A stretch of DNA of 64,000 nt, taken from Bacteroidaceae bacterium HV4-6-C5C. Its GTDB lineage: Bacteria > Bacteroidota > Bacteroidia > Bacteroidales > Bacteroidaceae. The notes under the pieces are model-generated. The model did no database searches. It saw nothing but the letters and a program-made list of their open reading frames with translations, and had not been told where the DNA came from. The stretch spans positions 1-64,000 of the forward strand of contig VOIU01000002.1 of assembly GCA_007896885.1 (NCBI GenBank). The letters are read 5' to 3'. Below, one piece after another: positions 25,255 to 34,628 of this stretch (positions within the stretch are counted from its first letter, which is position 1; every line of letters begins with the position of its first letter). The position numbers and the translations under genes were made by a program.

Positions 25255-27012
25255 ATGTTTAGATCGCATACTTGCGGAGAGCTTCGCCTTTCCGATGTCA
25301 ATAAACAAGTAACACTTTCAGGCTGGGTGCAACGTAGCCGTAAAATGGGCGGGATGACTTTTATAGATCTTCGTGACCGCTACGGTATCACTCAGTTGGT
25401 ATTCAATGAAGAAGTAGATGCTACGCTTTGCGAGGCAGCCAACCGTTTGGGACGTGAGTTTGTCATTCAGATTAATGGTGTTGTAAACGAGCGTTTCAGT
25501 AAGAATAGCAATCTTCCTACGGGAGACATTGAAATTATTGTTTCCGGGTTAACTGTATTGAATGCTTCATTGACTCCTCCGTTTACTATTGAGGATAATA
25601 CAGATGGTGGCGATGATATCCGTATGAAATATCGCTATCTTGATTTACGCCGTAATACGGTACGTGCAAATTTGGAACTCCGCCATAAGATGACAATAGA
25701 GGTACGTAAGTATTTGGACGAACAAGGTTTTTTGGAGGTTGAAACCCCTGTGTTGATTGGCTCTACACCCGAAGGTGCCCGTGATTTTGTGGTCCCTTCA
25801 CGTATGAATCCTGGGCAGTTCTACGCATTACCCCAGTCACCGCAGACATTGAAGCAGTTGCTTATGGTATCTGGTTTCGACCGTTACTTCCAGATAGCCA
25901 AGTGTTTTCGCGATGAAGACTTACGTGCAGACCGTCAGCCTGAATTCACGCAGATTGACTGTGAAATGAGTTTTGTGGAACAAGAGGATGTGATTACGAC
26001 TTTTGAAGGTATGGCTAAGCATTTATTCAAAAGTATTCGTGGCATTGAGCTCACTGAACCATTCTTGCGTATGCCTTGGAGTGATGCGATGAAATTTTAC
26101 GGTAGTGATAAGCCGGATCTTCGCTTTGGTATGAAATTCGTCGAATTGATGGGTGTGCTCAAAGGACATGGGTTCTCGGTGTTCGATAATGCGGCATATA
26201 TTGGTGGTATTTGTGCAGAAGGTGCTGCCCATTATACTCGTAAACAGATTGATGCGTTGACAGATTTTGTCAAGAGGCCTCAAATTGGAGCCAAAGGATT
26301 GGTTTATGCTCGTGTGGAAGCTGATGGCAGTGTAAAATCGAGCGTGGATAAGTTTTATACACAAGAGGTTTTGCAACAGCTTAAAGCTGCATTTGGTGCA
26401 AAAGAAGGCGATCTCATCTTGATTCTCAGTGGAGATGATGCAATGAAAACTCGTAAGCAATTGTGCGAATTGCGCCTTGAAATGGGTAATCAGCTAGGCT
26501 TAAGAGATAAGAATAATTTTGTTTGTTTGTGGGTGATTGACTTCCCGCTCTTTGAATGGAGTGAAGAGGAAGGCCGCCTCATGGCTATGCATCATCCTTT
26601 TACTTCACCAAAACCCGAAGATATACCTTTGCTTGAGACTGATCCAGCTGCTGTACGTGCCAACGCTTATGATATGGTAATCAATGGTGTGGAAGTAGGG
26701 GGAGGGTCTATCCGTATTCATGATCCTAAACTTCAGGCACAAATGTTTGAAATACTTGGGTTTACTCCTGAAAAGGCTCAGGCTCAATTTGGATTCTTGA
26801 TGAATGCATTTAAATATGGAGCGCCTCCTCATGGTGGTTTAGCTTATGGTCTTGATCGTTGGGTGTCATTATTTGCCGGTTTGGATAGCATTCGCGATTG
26901 TATCGCTTTCCCGAAAAATAATAGCGGGCGTGATGTAATGCTTGATGCTCCTTCCGAATTGGATCTGTCTCAATTGGATGAATTGAATTTAATTGTAGAT
27001 GTAAAAGAGTAA
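25255..27012 (+). CDS. aspS: Aspartyl-tRNA synthetase (bacterial type)
   Basis: This class II synthetase charges tRNA-Asp. The N-terminal OB-fold anticodon-binding domain ([24 protein letters not shown]) is followed by motif 2 ([18 protein letters not shown]), then the GAD insertion (about residues 290-400). Motif 3 near the C-terminus is [15 protein letters not shown]. The 585 aa length with a GAD insert defines the bacterial form. No tRNA-dependent amidation enzymes are seen nearby, so discriminating versus non-discriminating type is not decided. Confidence 0.97.
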   Translation: MFRSHTCGELRLSDVNKQVTLSGWVQRSRKMGGMTFIDLRDRYGITQLVFNEEVDATLCEAANRLGREFVIQINGVVNERFSKNSNLPTGDIEIIVSGLTVLNASLTPPFTIEDNTDGGDDIRMKYRYLDLRRNTVRANLELRHKMTIEVRKYLDEQGFLEVETPVLIGSTPEGARDFVVPSRMNPGQFYALPQSPQTLKQLLMVSGFDRYFQIAKCFRDEDLRADRQPEFTQIDCEMSFVEQEDVITTFEGMAKHLFKSIRGIELTEPFLRMPWSDAMKFYGSDKPDLRFGMKFVELMGVLKGHGFSVFDNAAYIGGICAEGAAHYTRKQIDALTDFVKRPQIGAKGLVYARVEADGSVKSSVDKFYTQEVLQQLKAAFGAKEGDLILILSGDDAMKTRKQLCELRLEMGNQLGLRDKNNFVCLWVIDFPLFEWSEEEGRLMAMHHPFTSPKPEDIPLLETDPAAVRANAYDMVINGVEVGGGSIRIHDPKLQAQMFEILGFTPEKAQAQFGFLMNAFKYGAPPHGGLAYGLDRWVSLFAGLDSIRDCIAFPKNNSGRDVMLDAPSELDLSQLDELNLIVDVKE

Positions 27013-27028
27013 GCATACTATTAATATA

Positions 27029-27072
27029 AAAGAAAGAGGATCATCTCCCGATTGGAGTGATCCTCTTTCTTT
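27029..27072 (+). terminator. Intrinsic terminator after aspS
   Basis: A perfect 15-bp stem AAAGAAAGAGGATCA (27029-27043) / TGATCCTCTTTCTTT (27058-27072). Confidence 0.85.
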
Positions 27073-27221
27073 ATATACTTATAACACGAAGTTTTAGCCG
27101 GTAAAATAGGGAAAAAAGCATATTTTATTCGAACATAGCAGAATCAAGAAAGATTAGGCAATGTATTTTATTGCTTTTGACCCTAGGAAGAGGTTCTTAG
27201 CCTATATCAAGGAATCGTGAG

Positions 27222-27911
27222 TCACTTTCCAAATTGTAATGCAATGCCTAAAGATATATATGTGATATTATTATCAAAAACAGTTTGATAATCGTCAGGA
27301 TCTTGCCGCATGAATTTAGGAGTGTAATCGGGATTGAAATGCCAGTCAGCGAATAAGAATTGGAATTTAAACTGCATTCCCGTGTTCCTGGCTATGACAA
27401 CGTCATAACTTACATCCCACGATACGCAAAAATATGCTTTATTAAATGTACTAATAGAACTATAATACTTAGATTCCCGTACACGGTCACTGTAAAGCAA
27501 AAGACCAGTACCTAATGAAGTAGATACTGCATTAGTCCCTTGATCCATCAAATAACGTAATGTGATGGTGGGAGCTATATAATGATTGCACATTCTGTTT
27601 CCCTCTTTAGAGCTTGTGATATATTCATAAGTTCCTCCGAAAGCTGCTATTGGAGAGAAGAAATGCTTATAACTACCTTCAAGATTAAAACATACAGGTT
27701 TGTTTGCAATATCCATATAGTCACCTTTTCCTTGAGACAGCCCACCCATAATCCCTCCACCTAGAGAAAAAACATCCTTCATTGGTAGGGAGTTTTGAGC
27801 TTTAATAGAACAAGTATTAATAGCTAGGCATGTTGCTATAGCTATGAAATGCAATTTTAGATTGAATTTAAAGACTTTTTTTAGATATAAAATATGTATG
27901 TTATATCTCAT
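27222..27911 (-). CDS. Putative outer-membrane beta-barrel protein
   Basis: This is a 229 aa exported protein. The N-terminus has a basic stretch followed by a hydrophobic core (LHFIAIATCLAINTCSIKAQ). The rest shows alternating short strands with aromatic ends (FNLEGSYKHFF, ITLRYLMD, FKFQFLFADWHF) and closes with YISLGIALQFGK, as expected of an outer-membrane barrel. No family name can be assigned and neighbours give no functional clue. The start lies far into a long N-region but is the only ATG before the signal sequence. Confidence 0.5.
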   Translation of the reverse strand: MRYNIHILYLKKVFKFNLKLHFIAIATCLAINTCSIKAQNSLPMKDVFSLGGGIMGGLSQGKGDYMDIANKPVCFNLEGSYKHFFSPIAAFGGTYEYITSSKEGNRMCNHYIAPTITLRYLMDQGTNAVSTSLGTGLLLYSDRVRESKYYSSISTFNKAYFCVSWDVSYDVVIARNTGMQFKFQFLFADWHFNPDYTPKFMRQDPDDYQTVFDNNITYISLGIALQFGK

Positions 27912-28022
27912 GCCTGTTTTATGACGTTTTATATTTCCTAATAATCGTAGAATTAAAACTGCATTTATTGTAATGATTATAATAAAATATGCTCATTATG
28001 ATAAATGATATCCTGAGAGATA

Positions 28023-28907
28023 TTAATCCAAGAATCGTTTTGTTATCCCTTCATAAGCATCAATGCGTCGATCACGGAGGAAAGGCCACCAACGGCGTAC
28101 GTTCTCAGAACGTTCCAAATCTATCTCAACCACAATGTTTTGAGGAACGTCATTGCCGGCTTGTGCTAAGAATTCTCCTTGCGGTCCCACAACAAAACTA
28201 TTCCCCCAAAACTGGATACCGTTTGTCTGCCCGGATGGATCGGGTTCGTGTCCTACGCGATTAACCGAGATTACGGGTAATCCATTGGCAACGGCATGCC
28301 CGCGTTGTGAGATGATCCATGCATTAAGTTGGCGGGACTTCTCCTCGGGTGTGTCGGTGCTTTCCCAACCAATGGCTGTAGGATAAATCAACATCTCAGC
28401 GCCTTTTAATGCCATTAAACGGGCTGCTTCGGGATACCATTGATCCCAACATACTAAGAGTCCAATTTTTCCTATAGATGTTTTTATCGGCTCAAAGCCC
28501 AAATCACCTGGTGTGAAGTAGAATTTTTCATAATAAGCAGGATCATCCGGAATATGCATTTTACGATATTTTCCGGCAATACTTCCATCTGTATCGAATA
28601 CGACTGCCGTATTGTGATACAGCCCTGGAGCACGCTTTTCAAAAAGAGAAGTAACTAAAACGATCTGGTGTTTTGCTGCCAGTTCGGAATAATAACCGGT
28701 AGATGGTCCCGGAATTGTTTCGGCCAAGTCGAACAATGCTGTATCTTCTGTCTGGCAGAAATATAAAGAATTATGTAATTCTTGTAATACGACTAGTTTT
28801 GCTCCCTGTGCCGCACAATATGAAACTCCCTTTGATAGATTTTCCATATTGTGTTTTATATCAGAGGTGTTTGTTTGCTGAACCAGTCCGACTTTTATTG
28901 TTTTCAT
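28023..28907 (-). CDS. aguB: N-carbamoylputrescine amidase
   Basis: This nitrilase-superfamily enzyme hydrolyses N-carbamoylputrescine to putrescine, CO2 and ammonia. The Glu-Lys-Cys triad is visible: the glutamate in LVVLQELHNSLYF, the lysine in KYRKMHIPDD, and the cysteine in GLLVCWDQWYPEAARL. The C-W-D-Q-W-Y-P-E block is typical of AguB. The 294 aa length is normal. It lies 100 bases after aguA on the same strand and completes the arginine-agmatine-putrescine route with it. Confidence 0.93.
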   Translation of the reverse strand: MKTIKVGLVQQTNTSDIKHNMENLSKGVSYCAAQGAKLVVLQELHNSLYFCQTEDTALFDLAETIPGPSTGYYSELAAKHQIVLVTSLFEKRAPGLYHNTAVVFDTDGSIAGKYRKMHIPDDPAYYEKFYFTPGDLGFEPIKTSIGKIGLLVCWDQWYPEAARLMALKGAEMLIYPTAIGWESTDTPEEKSRQLNAWIISQRGHAVANGLPVISVNRVGHEPDPSGQTNGIQFWGNSFVVGPQGEFLAQAGNDVPQNIVVEIDLERSENVRRWWPFLRDRRIDAYEGITKRFLD

Positions 28908-29008
28908 ATTGTTGTTCTATTATTATTTATTGTAAACGTAATAATAAATTCTAAAAACATGGTTCTTTTCATTAGATCTATTATCTATTGCATTCTATGC
29001 AAACGTCA

Positions 29009-30061
29009 TTATTTTAATACTCCGGCAGGATATTGCATCGTTACACAGTGTAATGAACCATGTTGGCGAATTAGAGCCCGGCAGTCAATGCCAACAATCT
29101 CATAATCAGGGAAAGCTTCTTCTAAAACGCTTTTGGCGCAAACATCATTTTCCGGTTGATTATAAGTAGGATATAATATTGTTTTATTCATAATCAAAAA
29201 GTTGGCGTATGTAGCAGGAAGACGTTCACCTTCTTCTATTTTATCGACCATAGGCAATGCTAATAGTCGATAGGGGTTTCCGTTTGCAGTGCAAAAGCCC
29301 TTCAACTCATCCTCCATCAATCGGAGTGCTTCATAATGCTCATCATTTTGATCGGTACATTGCACGTATGCTATGGTGTCCGGAGAACAAAGACGAGCTA
29401 AAGTATCAATGTGGCTATCGGTGTCATCTCCAGCTAAATAGCCATGATTTAGCCATAGAATACGGTTTATATGAAATACAGAGGATAAATATTCTTCTAT
29501 TTCCGTCTTATCCATTTGTCCGTTGCGATTGGGTGACAACAAGCATTCGGAAGTTGTCAGCAGAGTGCCCATCCCATCGCTTTCAATGGAGCCACCTTCA
29601 AGAATAAATCCCAGACGATTAATGTATTGACCGTGGAAAAATCCTGATTCAAAGGCTGTTCGAGTGATTAGGTTGTCTTTATCCGATGCAAACTTAAGTC
29701 CCCAACCATTAAACTTGAAATCGAGTAGGGAAGCATTACCTTCTTCGTCTAGCAATGTGATGGCACCATGATCGCGAGCCCAGGTATCATTTGTCTTGCA
29801 TTCCAAAAAACGGACATTTGACATGTTTACAGTACTGGAAATTTGTTTTTTTACTTCATTGACTTCCGGGGTAACAATAAGCAAAATTTCTCTTTCTGCG
29901 ATTTCACGGGCAATATTCAAAAAACACTCCTGTACCTCTTTTAGCATGTGTGCCCAATCCGTTTCAGCATGGGGCCAAGTAAGCTGAATTCCACTTTGAA
30001 AAGACCATTCGGCAGGTAAATACAAAGTGTTTATGTCTGGTAATATATCTTTTTTTTTCAT
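29009..30061 (-). CDS. aguA: Agmatine deiminase
   Basis: This guanidine-modifying enzyme converts agmatine to N-carbamoylputrescine. Matches include LPAEWSFQSGIQLTWPH at the start, WARDHGAITL, FILEGGSIESDGMGTLLTT, the histidine in DDTDSHIDTLARL, and the catalytic cysteine in GSLHCVTMQYPAG near the C-terminus. At 350 aa it is in the normal range. Its ATG overlaps the stop of the DUF2148 gene by four bases, so the two are coupled. Confidence 0.95.
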   Translation of the reverse strand: MKKKDILPDINTLYLPAEWSFQSGIQLTWPHAETDWAHMLKEVQECFLNIAREIAEREILLIVTPEVNEVKKQISSTVNMSNVRFLECKTNDTWARDHGAITLLDEEGNASLLDFKFNGWGLKFASDKDNLITRTAFESGFFHGQYINRLGFILEGGSIESDGMGTLLTTSECLLSPNRNGQMDKTEIEEYLSSVFHINRILWLNHGYLAGDDTDSHIDTLARLCSPDTIAYVQCTDQNDEHYEALRLMEDELKGFCTANGNPYRLLALPMVDKIEEGERLPATYANFLIMNKTILYPTYNQPENDVCAKSVLEEAFPDYEIVGIDCRALIRQHGSLHCVTMQYPAGVLK

Positions 30062-30603
30062 TGTTCTACTATTTCTTCTTTCCGTTTACGGTCGAAGAAT
30101 GGATTCTTTGATGATGCGCTCACGGGGATGGCAAAAACATTCCTACAGTCGGGTAACCAGCCCAGCTGTTGAGCTGCATTTCCTGCAGAAAACATGACGC
30201 GCGTATCTACACGAAAATCAGCAGCGGTGGCGCATGCCGAACCAATAGCAATACCGATGTCGACAGTGTTCACTGCGCACGGTACACCAAAAGGACGATC
30301 TACACATTTAGGAAATCCACAATATCCGCAATTTAGCATTTGAGCTTTCTCGCGGGTGCCAATTATTATAACACATTCAGCTTCCAGTATATTGTCGGCA
30401 TCACGAAGAAAAAACTTCATACCATGATCCTCAACCATAGCAATCATCTTTTCGGATAAACGCTTTAAATCTTCACCGGCAACCAATGCTATTTCAATTA
30501 CATCCACTCCTTTGCCTTTAGGGGCTGTTCTAGCTGCAGTCATCATCTGTCTGGCTACATCCAATACATGTTCGTGGCGACTAGCTCTTTCATTCTGTAT
30601 CAT
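30058..30603 (-). CDS. DUF2148 ferredoxin-like domain protein
   Basis: The 181 aa soluble protein has a cysteine cluster NCGYCGFPKC, followed by CAVNTVDIGIAIGSACATA with two more cysteines, typical of DUF2148. It may bind an Fe-S cluster (inference from cysteine spacing). The function of the family is unknown. Overlap with aguA (4 bases) indicates co-expression with agmatine degradation. A -7 element on the minus strand at 30632-30639 gives a short leader. Confidence 0.8.
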   Translation of the reverse strand: MIQNERASRHEHVLDVARQMMTAARTAPKGKGVDVIEIALVAGEDLKRLSEKMIAMVEDHGMKFFLRDADNILEAECVIIIGTREKAQMLNCGYCGFPKCVDRPFGVPCAVNTVDIGIAIGSACATAADFRVDTRVMFSAGNAAQQLGWLPDCRNVFAIPVSASSKNPFFDRKRKEEIVEQ

Positions 30604-30631
30604 AATTCACACTTTTTTGTCAAATACCTGA

Positions 30632-30639
30632 CAAAGATA
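30632..30639 (-). promoter_or_regulatory. -7 element of the DUF2148-aguA-aguB operon
   Basis: The minus strand reads TATCTTTG (TAnnTTTG), 29 bases upstream of the ATG. Confidence 0.55.
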
Positions 30640-31050
30640 CATATTTCAATCAATATTCTTTTTATTAGTATTCCACTACTTTCATATATATACTTTTTGA
30701 TATTTATAGAATTCTTGTTATTTCGCTGGTAATCAGTGCACTTTTTGATATAAACTGCGGTGTCTATAGGCATATTTGCTGTACAATTTGAATGTAAAAT
30801 GAGGAGCATGCGACTACAATTATATTACTTTTGATCTTTCCATCATTGCTATCAATCTCCAAATCATCTTGTGAATCGGCATTCGATTCTCCGGGATAAT
30901 ATGAGGGTATGCTCAGTCTATGGCATGTATCTTGATTTGACTAGTAAATATCGAAAGGTATGCCACAAATATTTATTTTAATCCCGTTTGATAAATATTG
31001 TTCTAACCAATGTGCATATAAATATTTGAATAACAGGTCTTTATTTTAAA

Positions 31051-31134
31051 TATGATTTGAATAATATGATTTAAATAATATGATTTGAATAATATGATTT
31101 GAATAATATGATTTGAATAATATGATTTGAATAA
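31051..31134. repeat. Six tandem copies of a 14-bp repeat
   Basis: The unit TATGATTTGAATAA is repeated six times head to tail. Copy 2 has A for G (TATGATTTAAATAA) and the other five are identical. The array sits in a non-coding AT-rich region. Confidence 0.95.
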
Positions 31135-31688
31135 TATTGCTTTAACTATAATATATGCTTTTAAACGTAGATGATATATTCTGATATACAGCATTATTTT
31201 TTTTTATTCTAAATTATCAGTTACTAGACGATGAAAATTCAAAATATATATTACATAAAGTGCATGCGGATTTGAATACTTTATCGAATAAAGTTGATGT
31301 AAAAATAGCTTCTGGGGAATTTCCTAATGAAACGTAGCTGCATTCTTTTATATGACGGTTTGGTGTAGATGGAATTTTATTTAAAGTGTTTTTATATTAT
31401 TCTCATTATCAGCTGATTTATTTAATGTTTGCAGTGTGTTCGTTCAGAATATATTCTGAAAGCTATATTAATTATAGATAAAGTATACATTATTTGTAAA
31501 GGTGTATTACATTACTTGTTATGATGGATTACATTACTTGATATTATAGCAAGATGCTCTTTTACAATAGAACATAAAAATCTTAATATTTGAAGTGTAG
31601 AATTTAAAGTGCAAACTTCTTTCACCATTTTATTTTTCATTTTTACAATAAAATGAGTCTGGAAGAGTCGCGGAAACATCTTTTTTAT

Positions 31689-31696
31689 TATCTTTG
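31689..31696 (+). promoter_or_regulatory. -7 element of the NIF3 gene
   Basis: TATCTTTG (TAnnTTTG) lies 22 bases before the ATG at 31719. It falls inside a longer in-frame extension from 31653, excluding that start. Confidence 0.6.
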
Positions 31697-31718
31697 CACA
31701 GAATTTTCTGTTCGTATC

Positions 31719-32813
31719 ATGAAAATTAAGGAAATAGTAAGCGCCCTTGAACGATTCGCGCCTCTGCCATTGCAGGATGGATTTGATAATGCCGGCTTGC
31801 AAATAGGATTGACAGATGCGGAAGCAACAGGGGCTTTGTTGTGTCTGGACGTTACCGAATCAGTAATCGACGAAGCCATTGCTCTAAGGTGTAATATGGT
31901 CATATCCCATCATCCCCTGATCTTTAAAGGATATAAATCGATAACCGGAAAGGATTATGTGGAGCGTTGTATCTTGAAAGCGATAAAAAATGATATTGTA
32001 ATTTATTCTGCTCATACAAATTTAGATAATGCGCAGGGTGGAGTTAATTATAAAATCGCCGAAAAGTTGGGACTGGACCATGTTGAAATACTTGATCCGA
32101 AGTCAGGTATGCTATTGAAACTAGTTACATTTGTACCGGAATCCCATGCTGAAAAAGTGCGTAATGCTCTTTTTGATTCGGGATGTGGCAACATAGGAAA
32201 CTATGATTCATGTAGCTATAATGTAAGCGGGGAGGGGACTTTCCGTGCTCAAGAAAACGCTTATCCGTTTTGTGGTGAAATCGGAAAATTGCATCGTGAA
32301 AAAGAGGTACGCATAGAAACAGTTTTACCTGCATATAAAAGAAATGATGCTGTTAAAGCATTACTTCTTGCACATCCCTATGAAGAGCCTGTGTTTGATC
32401 TTTATTATTTACAAAACACTTGGATGCAAGCAGGTTCCGGAATAATTGGTGAATTGAATGTACCCGAGCCGGAACTTGATTTTCTGAAGCGTTTAAAGAA
32501 AACGTTCAATTTGAGCTGTGTGAAGCACAATACTTTAACTGGAAGAATGATCAAAAAGATCGCTTTGTGTGGTGGCTCCGGTTCTTTTCTTATTCCGCTT
32601 GCTTTACGTAATGAAGCGGATGTTTTTATTACTGGAGAAATAAAATATCATGATTACTTCGGATATGATAACAAGATTCTTTTAGCGGAGATCGGGCACT
32701 ATGAAAGTGAACAATATACAAAAGAAATTTTTTATACAATAATTCGGGATTTATATCCTAATTTTACTTTGTTTATGAGTAAAGTAAATACAAATCCCAT
32801 AAAATACATCTAG
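31719..32813 (+). CDS. NIF3-like dinuclear metal-centre protein
   Basis: This is the YbgI/NIF3 family (GTP cyclohydrolase I type 2-like). Metal ligands are seen in MVISHHPLIFKG, in YSAHTNLDNAQGGVN and near the C-terminus in EIGHYESE. The family's middle insertion domain lies about residues 125-245, giving the 364 aa length typical of the long form. These proteins form hexamers with a dinuclear site and an unsettled role. It is followed eight bases later by a zinc-ribbon coiled-coil gene, a common pairing in Bacteroidota. Confidence 0.9.
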   Translation: MKIKEIVSALERFAPLPLQDGFDNAGLQIGLTDAEATGALLCLDVTESVIDEAIALRCNMVISHHPLIFKGYKSITGKDYVERCILKAIKNDIVIYSAHTNLDNAQGGVNYKIAEKLGLDHVEILDPKSGMLLKLVTFVPESHAEKVRNALFDSGCGNIGNYDSCSYNVSGEGTFRAQENAYPFCGEIGKLHREKEVRIETVLPAYKRNDAVKALLLAHPYEEPVFDLYYLQNTWMQAGSGIIGELNVPEPELDFLKRLKKTFNLSCVKHNTLTGRMIKKIALCGGSGSFLIPLALRNEADVFITGEIKYHDYFGYDNKILLAEIGHYESEQYTKEIFYTIIRDLYPNFTLFMSKVNTNPIKYI

Positions 32814-32821
32814 TAAATATT

Positions 32822-33649
32822 ATGGCTAAAGAATCAAAAAAAGACCCTCAAGAATTGACGGTGGAAGAAAAGTTGAAGGCTTTGTACCAGTTACAGACCA
32901 TGCTATCCAAAATTGATGAAATCAAAACTCTTCGCGGAGAACTTCCTCTTGAAGTTCAGGACTTGGAAGATGAAGTTGCCGGATTGACTACTCGTATTGA
33001 GAGAATAAAGGCTGAGATTGCTGAGTTGAAATCTGCAATTGCTGGAAAGAAAGTTGAAATTGAAACTTCAAAATCTTCTGTAGCAAAATACAAAGATCAA
33101 CAGGATAATGTACGCAACAACCGCGAATATGATTTCTTGAGTAAAGAAATTGAATTTCAGACTCTTGAAATGGAGCTTTGCGAAAAGAAAATTAAAGAAT
33201 TCCAAGCTCAGGAGCAAGAAAAATCTGCAGAACTGGAAAAGAGTTCGGCTACGCTTGATGAGAGATTGAAAGACCTTGAAGTAAAGAAGAGTGAGTTGGA
33301 CGAAATTGTTTCTGAAACTAAGCAGGAAGAAGAAAAACTGAGAGATAAGGCTAAAGATTTGGAAACTAGAATAGAACCTAGACTTTTACAATCTTTCAAA
33401 CGTATCCGCAAGAATTCACGTAATGGTTTGGGTATTGTATACGTGCAACGTGATGCGTGTGGAGGTTGTTTTAATAAAATTCCGCCACAGAGACAGTTGG
33501 ATATTCGCTCTCGTAAAAAAATTATTGTTTGCGAGTATTGTGGACGTATAATTATTGACCCAGAATTGGCAGGTGTTACTTTGGAAGTTCGCAAAGAAGA
33601 ACCAAAGGAAAAAACAACTCGTAAAAAGAAAGTTGTCGAAGAAGATTAA
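32822..33649 (+). CDS. Coiled-coil protein with C-terminal C4 zinc ribbon
   Basis: The 275 aa protein is highly charged. Residues about 15-190 form a long coiled coil (heptad-rich KAEIAELKSAI, KIKEFQAQEQEKSAEL). A C4 zinc ribbon follows (DACGGCFNKIPPQ, then VCEYCGRIIIDPEL) with a basic tail. The family resembles CdsZ/HP0958-like zinc-ribbon proteins, which bind nucleic acids or act as scaffolds in other bacteria. The precise role here is unknown. It is cotranscribed with the NIF3-like gene. Confidence 0.85.
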   Translation: MAKESKKDPQELTVEEKLKALYQLQTMLSKIDEIKTLRGELPLEVQDLEDEVAGLTTRIERIKAEIAELKSAIAGKKVEIETSKSSVAKYKDQQDNVRNNREYDFLSKEIEFQTLEMELCEKKIKEFQAQEQEKSAELEKSSATLDERLKDLEVKKSELDEIVSETKQEEEKLRDKAKDLETRIEPRLLQSFKRIRKNSRNGLGIVYVQRDACGGCFNKIPPQRQLDIRSRKKIIVCEYCGRIIIDPELAGVTLEVRKEEPKEKTTRKKKVVEED

Positions 33650-33772
33650 TCAGATTTTGGGACTATCCCATATTTTGTGTAAACGTTAAAACTTACACGG
33701 GTAATTGAATTAGGGTTTATACCTTAATTTGATTTTCAAATATAGTCAAAAACTGGTTCCAATACATTTTGT

Positions 33773-33812
33773 AAACTATGACTCGAGTCCTTAGATTCGA
33801 GTCATAGTTTTT
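33773..33812 (+). terminator. Intrinsic terminator after the zinc-ribbon gene
   Basis: Perfect 14-bp stem AAACTATGACTCGA (33773-33786) / TCGAGTCATAGTTT (33797-33810), followed by a T-run. Confidence 0.8.
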
Positions 33813-33842
33813 ACCTTTAAAACAAATAATATAGATGGTATT

Positions 33843-33938
33843 ATGGCAAAAAGAGAAAAGAGCCAAGGAGTTCCTGCCAAGCTGCTCAGTAAAGAGTTCT
33901 TAATTCTTTACTTAAAAATTCTTTGGGAATGCCCATAA
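33843..33938 (+). CDS. Possible very small peptide (31 aa)
   Basis: ATG-to-TAA frame encoding MAKREKSQGVPAKLLSKEF and a hydrophobic end (LILYLKILWECP). It lies between two hairpin terminators, which would define a tiny separate transcript. The codon pattern is not conclusive and no family is recognised. It could equally be the broken front of a former gene. Confidence 0.25.
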   Translation: MAKREKSQGVPAKLLSKEFLILYLKILWECP

Positions 33939-33970
33939 TAAAACTTTTATCAAAGTTATACATAAATAAA

Positions 33971-33998
33971 AAACTGCAAGCCATATAACCTGCAGTTT
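33971..33998 (+). terminator. Intrinsic terminator-like hairpin
   Basis: Stem AAACTGCA (33971-33978) / TGCAGTTT (33991-33998) in the gap after the small ORF, with T and A runs at its ends. Confidence 0.55.
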
Positions 33999-34194
33999 TA
34001 CATTTACACAATATTAGGGACAGTGCCTACATTTTTTTTATACTTAAGATGGGGTGGAGTAACATATTTTTAAGTGTGTTATTTCTCCCCATCTCTCTTC
34101 TCTTCTGTTCTGTCTGCCTTCCTTCTTTCCTTATTTCCTTCTCTTTCTCTTTGTTTAGTCCTCTCGGTTTAAAGGTTTACATGTCTAGGATAGT

Positions 34195-34213
34195 CATTAC
34201 CCTTAGGGTAATG
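34195..34213. repeat. Perfect short palindrome
   Basis: CATTACCC / GGGTAATG with a 3-base centre. No gene start lies close, so its role is unclear. Confidence 0.6.
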
Positions 34214-34628
34214 GTTTCGCCGGAATGCAAAATGCAAATGCTTTTTCTCTTATAAACAGCAAAGCTAAACTTCTATTTATGTTCGCTGATTTTTTTATTT
34301 AAAGTTATTCTTTTTGAAATTGAAGTGGGTGAATATTTCTTTATCAAATTACACTTATTTATTTGTTTGATATTTTTTTAGTAAATAACAAAAAAATACT
34401 TTGTAAATTATCGAATAACTTAAAGAACCATGTGATGTATTATGGAAATAAAATGCTTTCGTTATATTGATATATCGATATTTGGCTAGTGTAATTATTG
34501 TAAATACAAAGATATATTCAACTTTAAAATTGATTTCAAAATGTTTTTTCTCTCTCTTAAGATTACAATTGTATAATTATTTTGTTTAATTATGATCTAA
34601 TATATTACAGTGATGTAGTCTTAAATTA

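Larger units (their letters stand above)
30604..31718. other. Long AT-rich intergenic region with a minisatellite
   Basis: 1115 bases between divergent genes. Minus-strand frames here (30600-30809, 31003-31194) are AT-driven and the second simply translates the tandem repeat, so they are not called. Contents are a -7 element for the DUF2148 operon (30632-30639), the 14-bp tandem repeat (31051-31134) and a -7 element for the NIF3 gene (31689-31696). Nothing else is recognisable in 31135-31688. Confidence 0.6.
33650..34628. other. Long intergenic region with two terminators and a pyrimidine tract
   Basis: 979 bases. It holds an intrinsic terminator (33773-33812), a very short ORF of 31 codons (33843-33938, ATGGCAAAAAGAGAAAAG...), a second hairpin (33971-33998), and a pyrimidine-rich plus-strand tract (about 34084-34165). 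A perfect inverted repeat CATTACCC-TTA-GGGTAATG lies at 34195-34213. The 68-codon frame at 34049-34255 only translates the pyrimidine tract. 34256-34628 is AT-rich with nothing recognisable. Confidence 0.6.

Noticed and set aside
30600..30809. 69-codon frame upstream of the DUF2148 gene
   Set aside because: It overlaps the promoter of the DUF2148 operon and has random composition.
31051..31134. Possible CRISPR array
   Set aside because: The units are directly adjacent 14-mers without spacers, so this is a tandem repeat, not a CRISPR.
31003..31194. 63-codon minus-strand frame over the 14-bp repeat
   Set aside because: Its sequence is only the translation of the tandem repeat and AT-rich flanks. 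There is no signal of coding beyond that.
34049..34255. 68-codon hydrophobic frame
   Set aside because: It translates a low-complexity pyrimidine tract into Leu/Phe/Ser/Pro, with no promoter or family.
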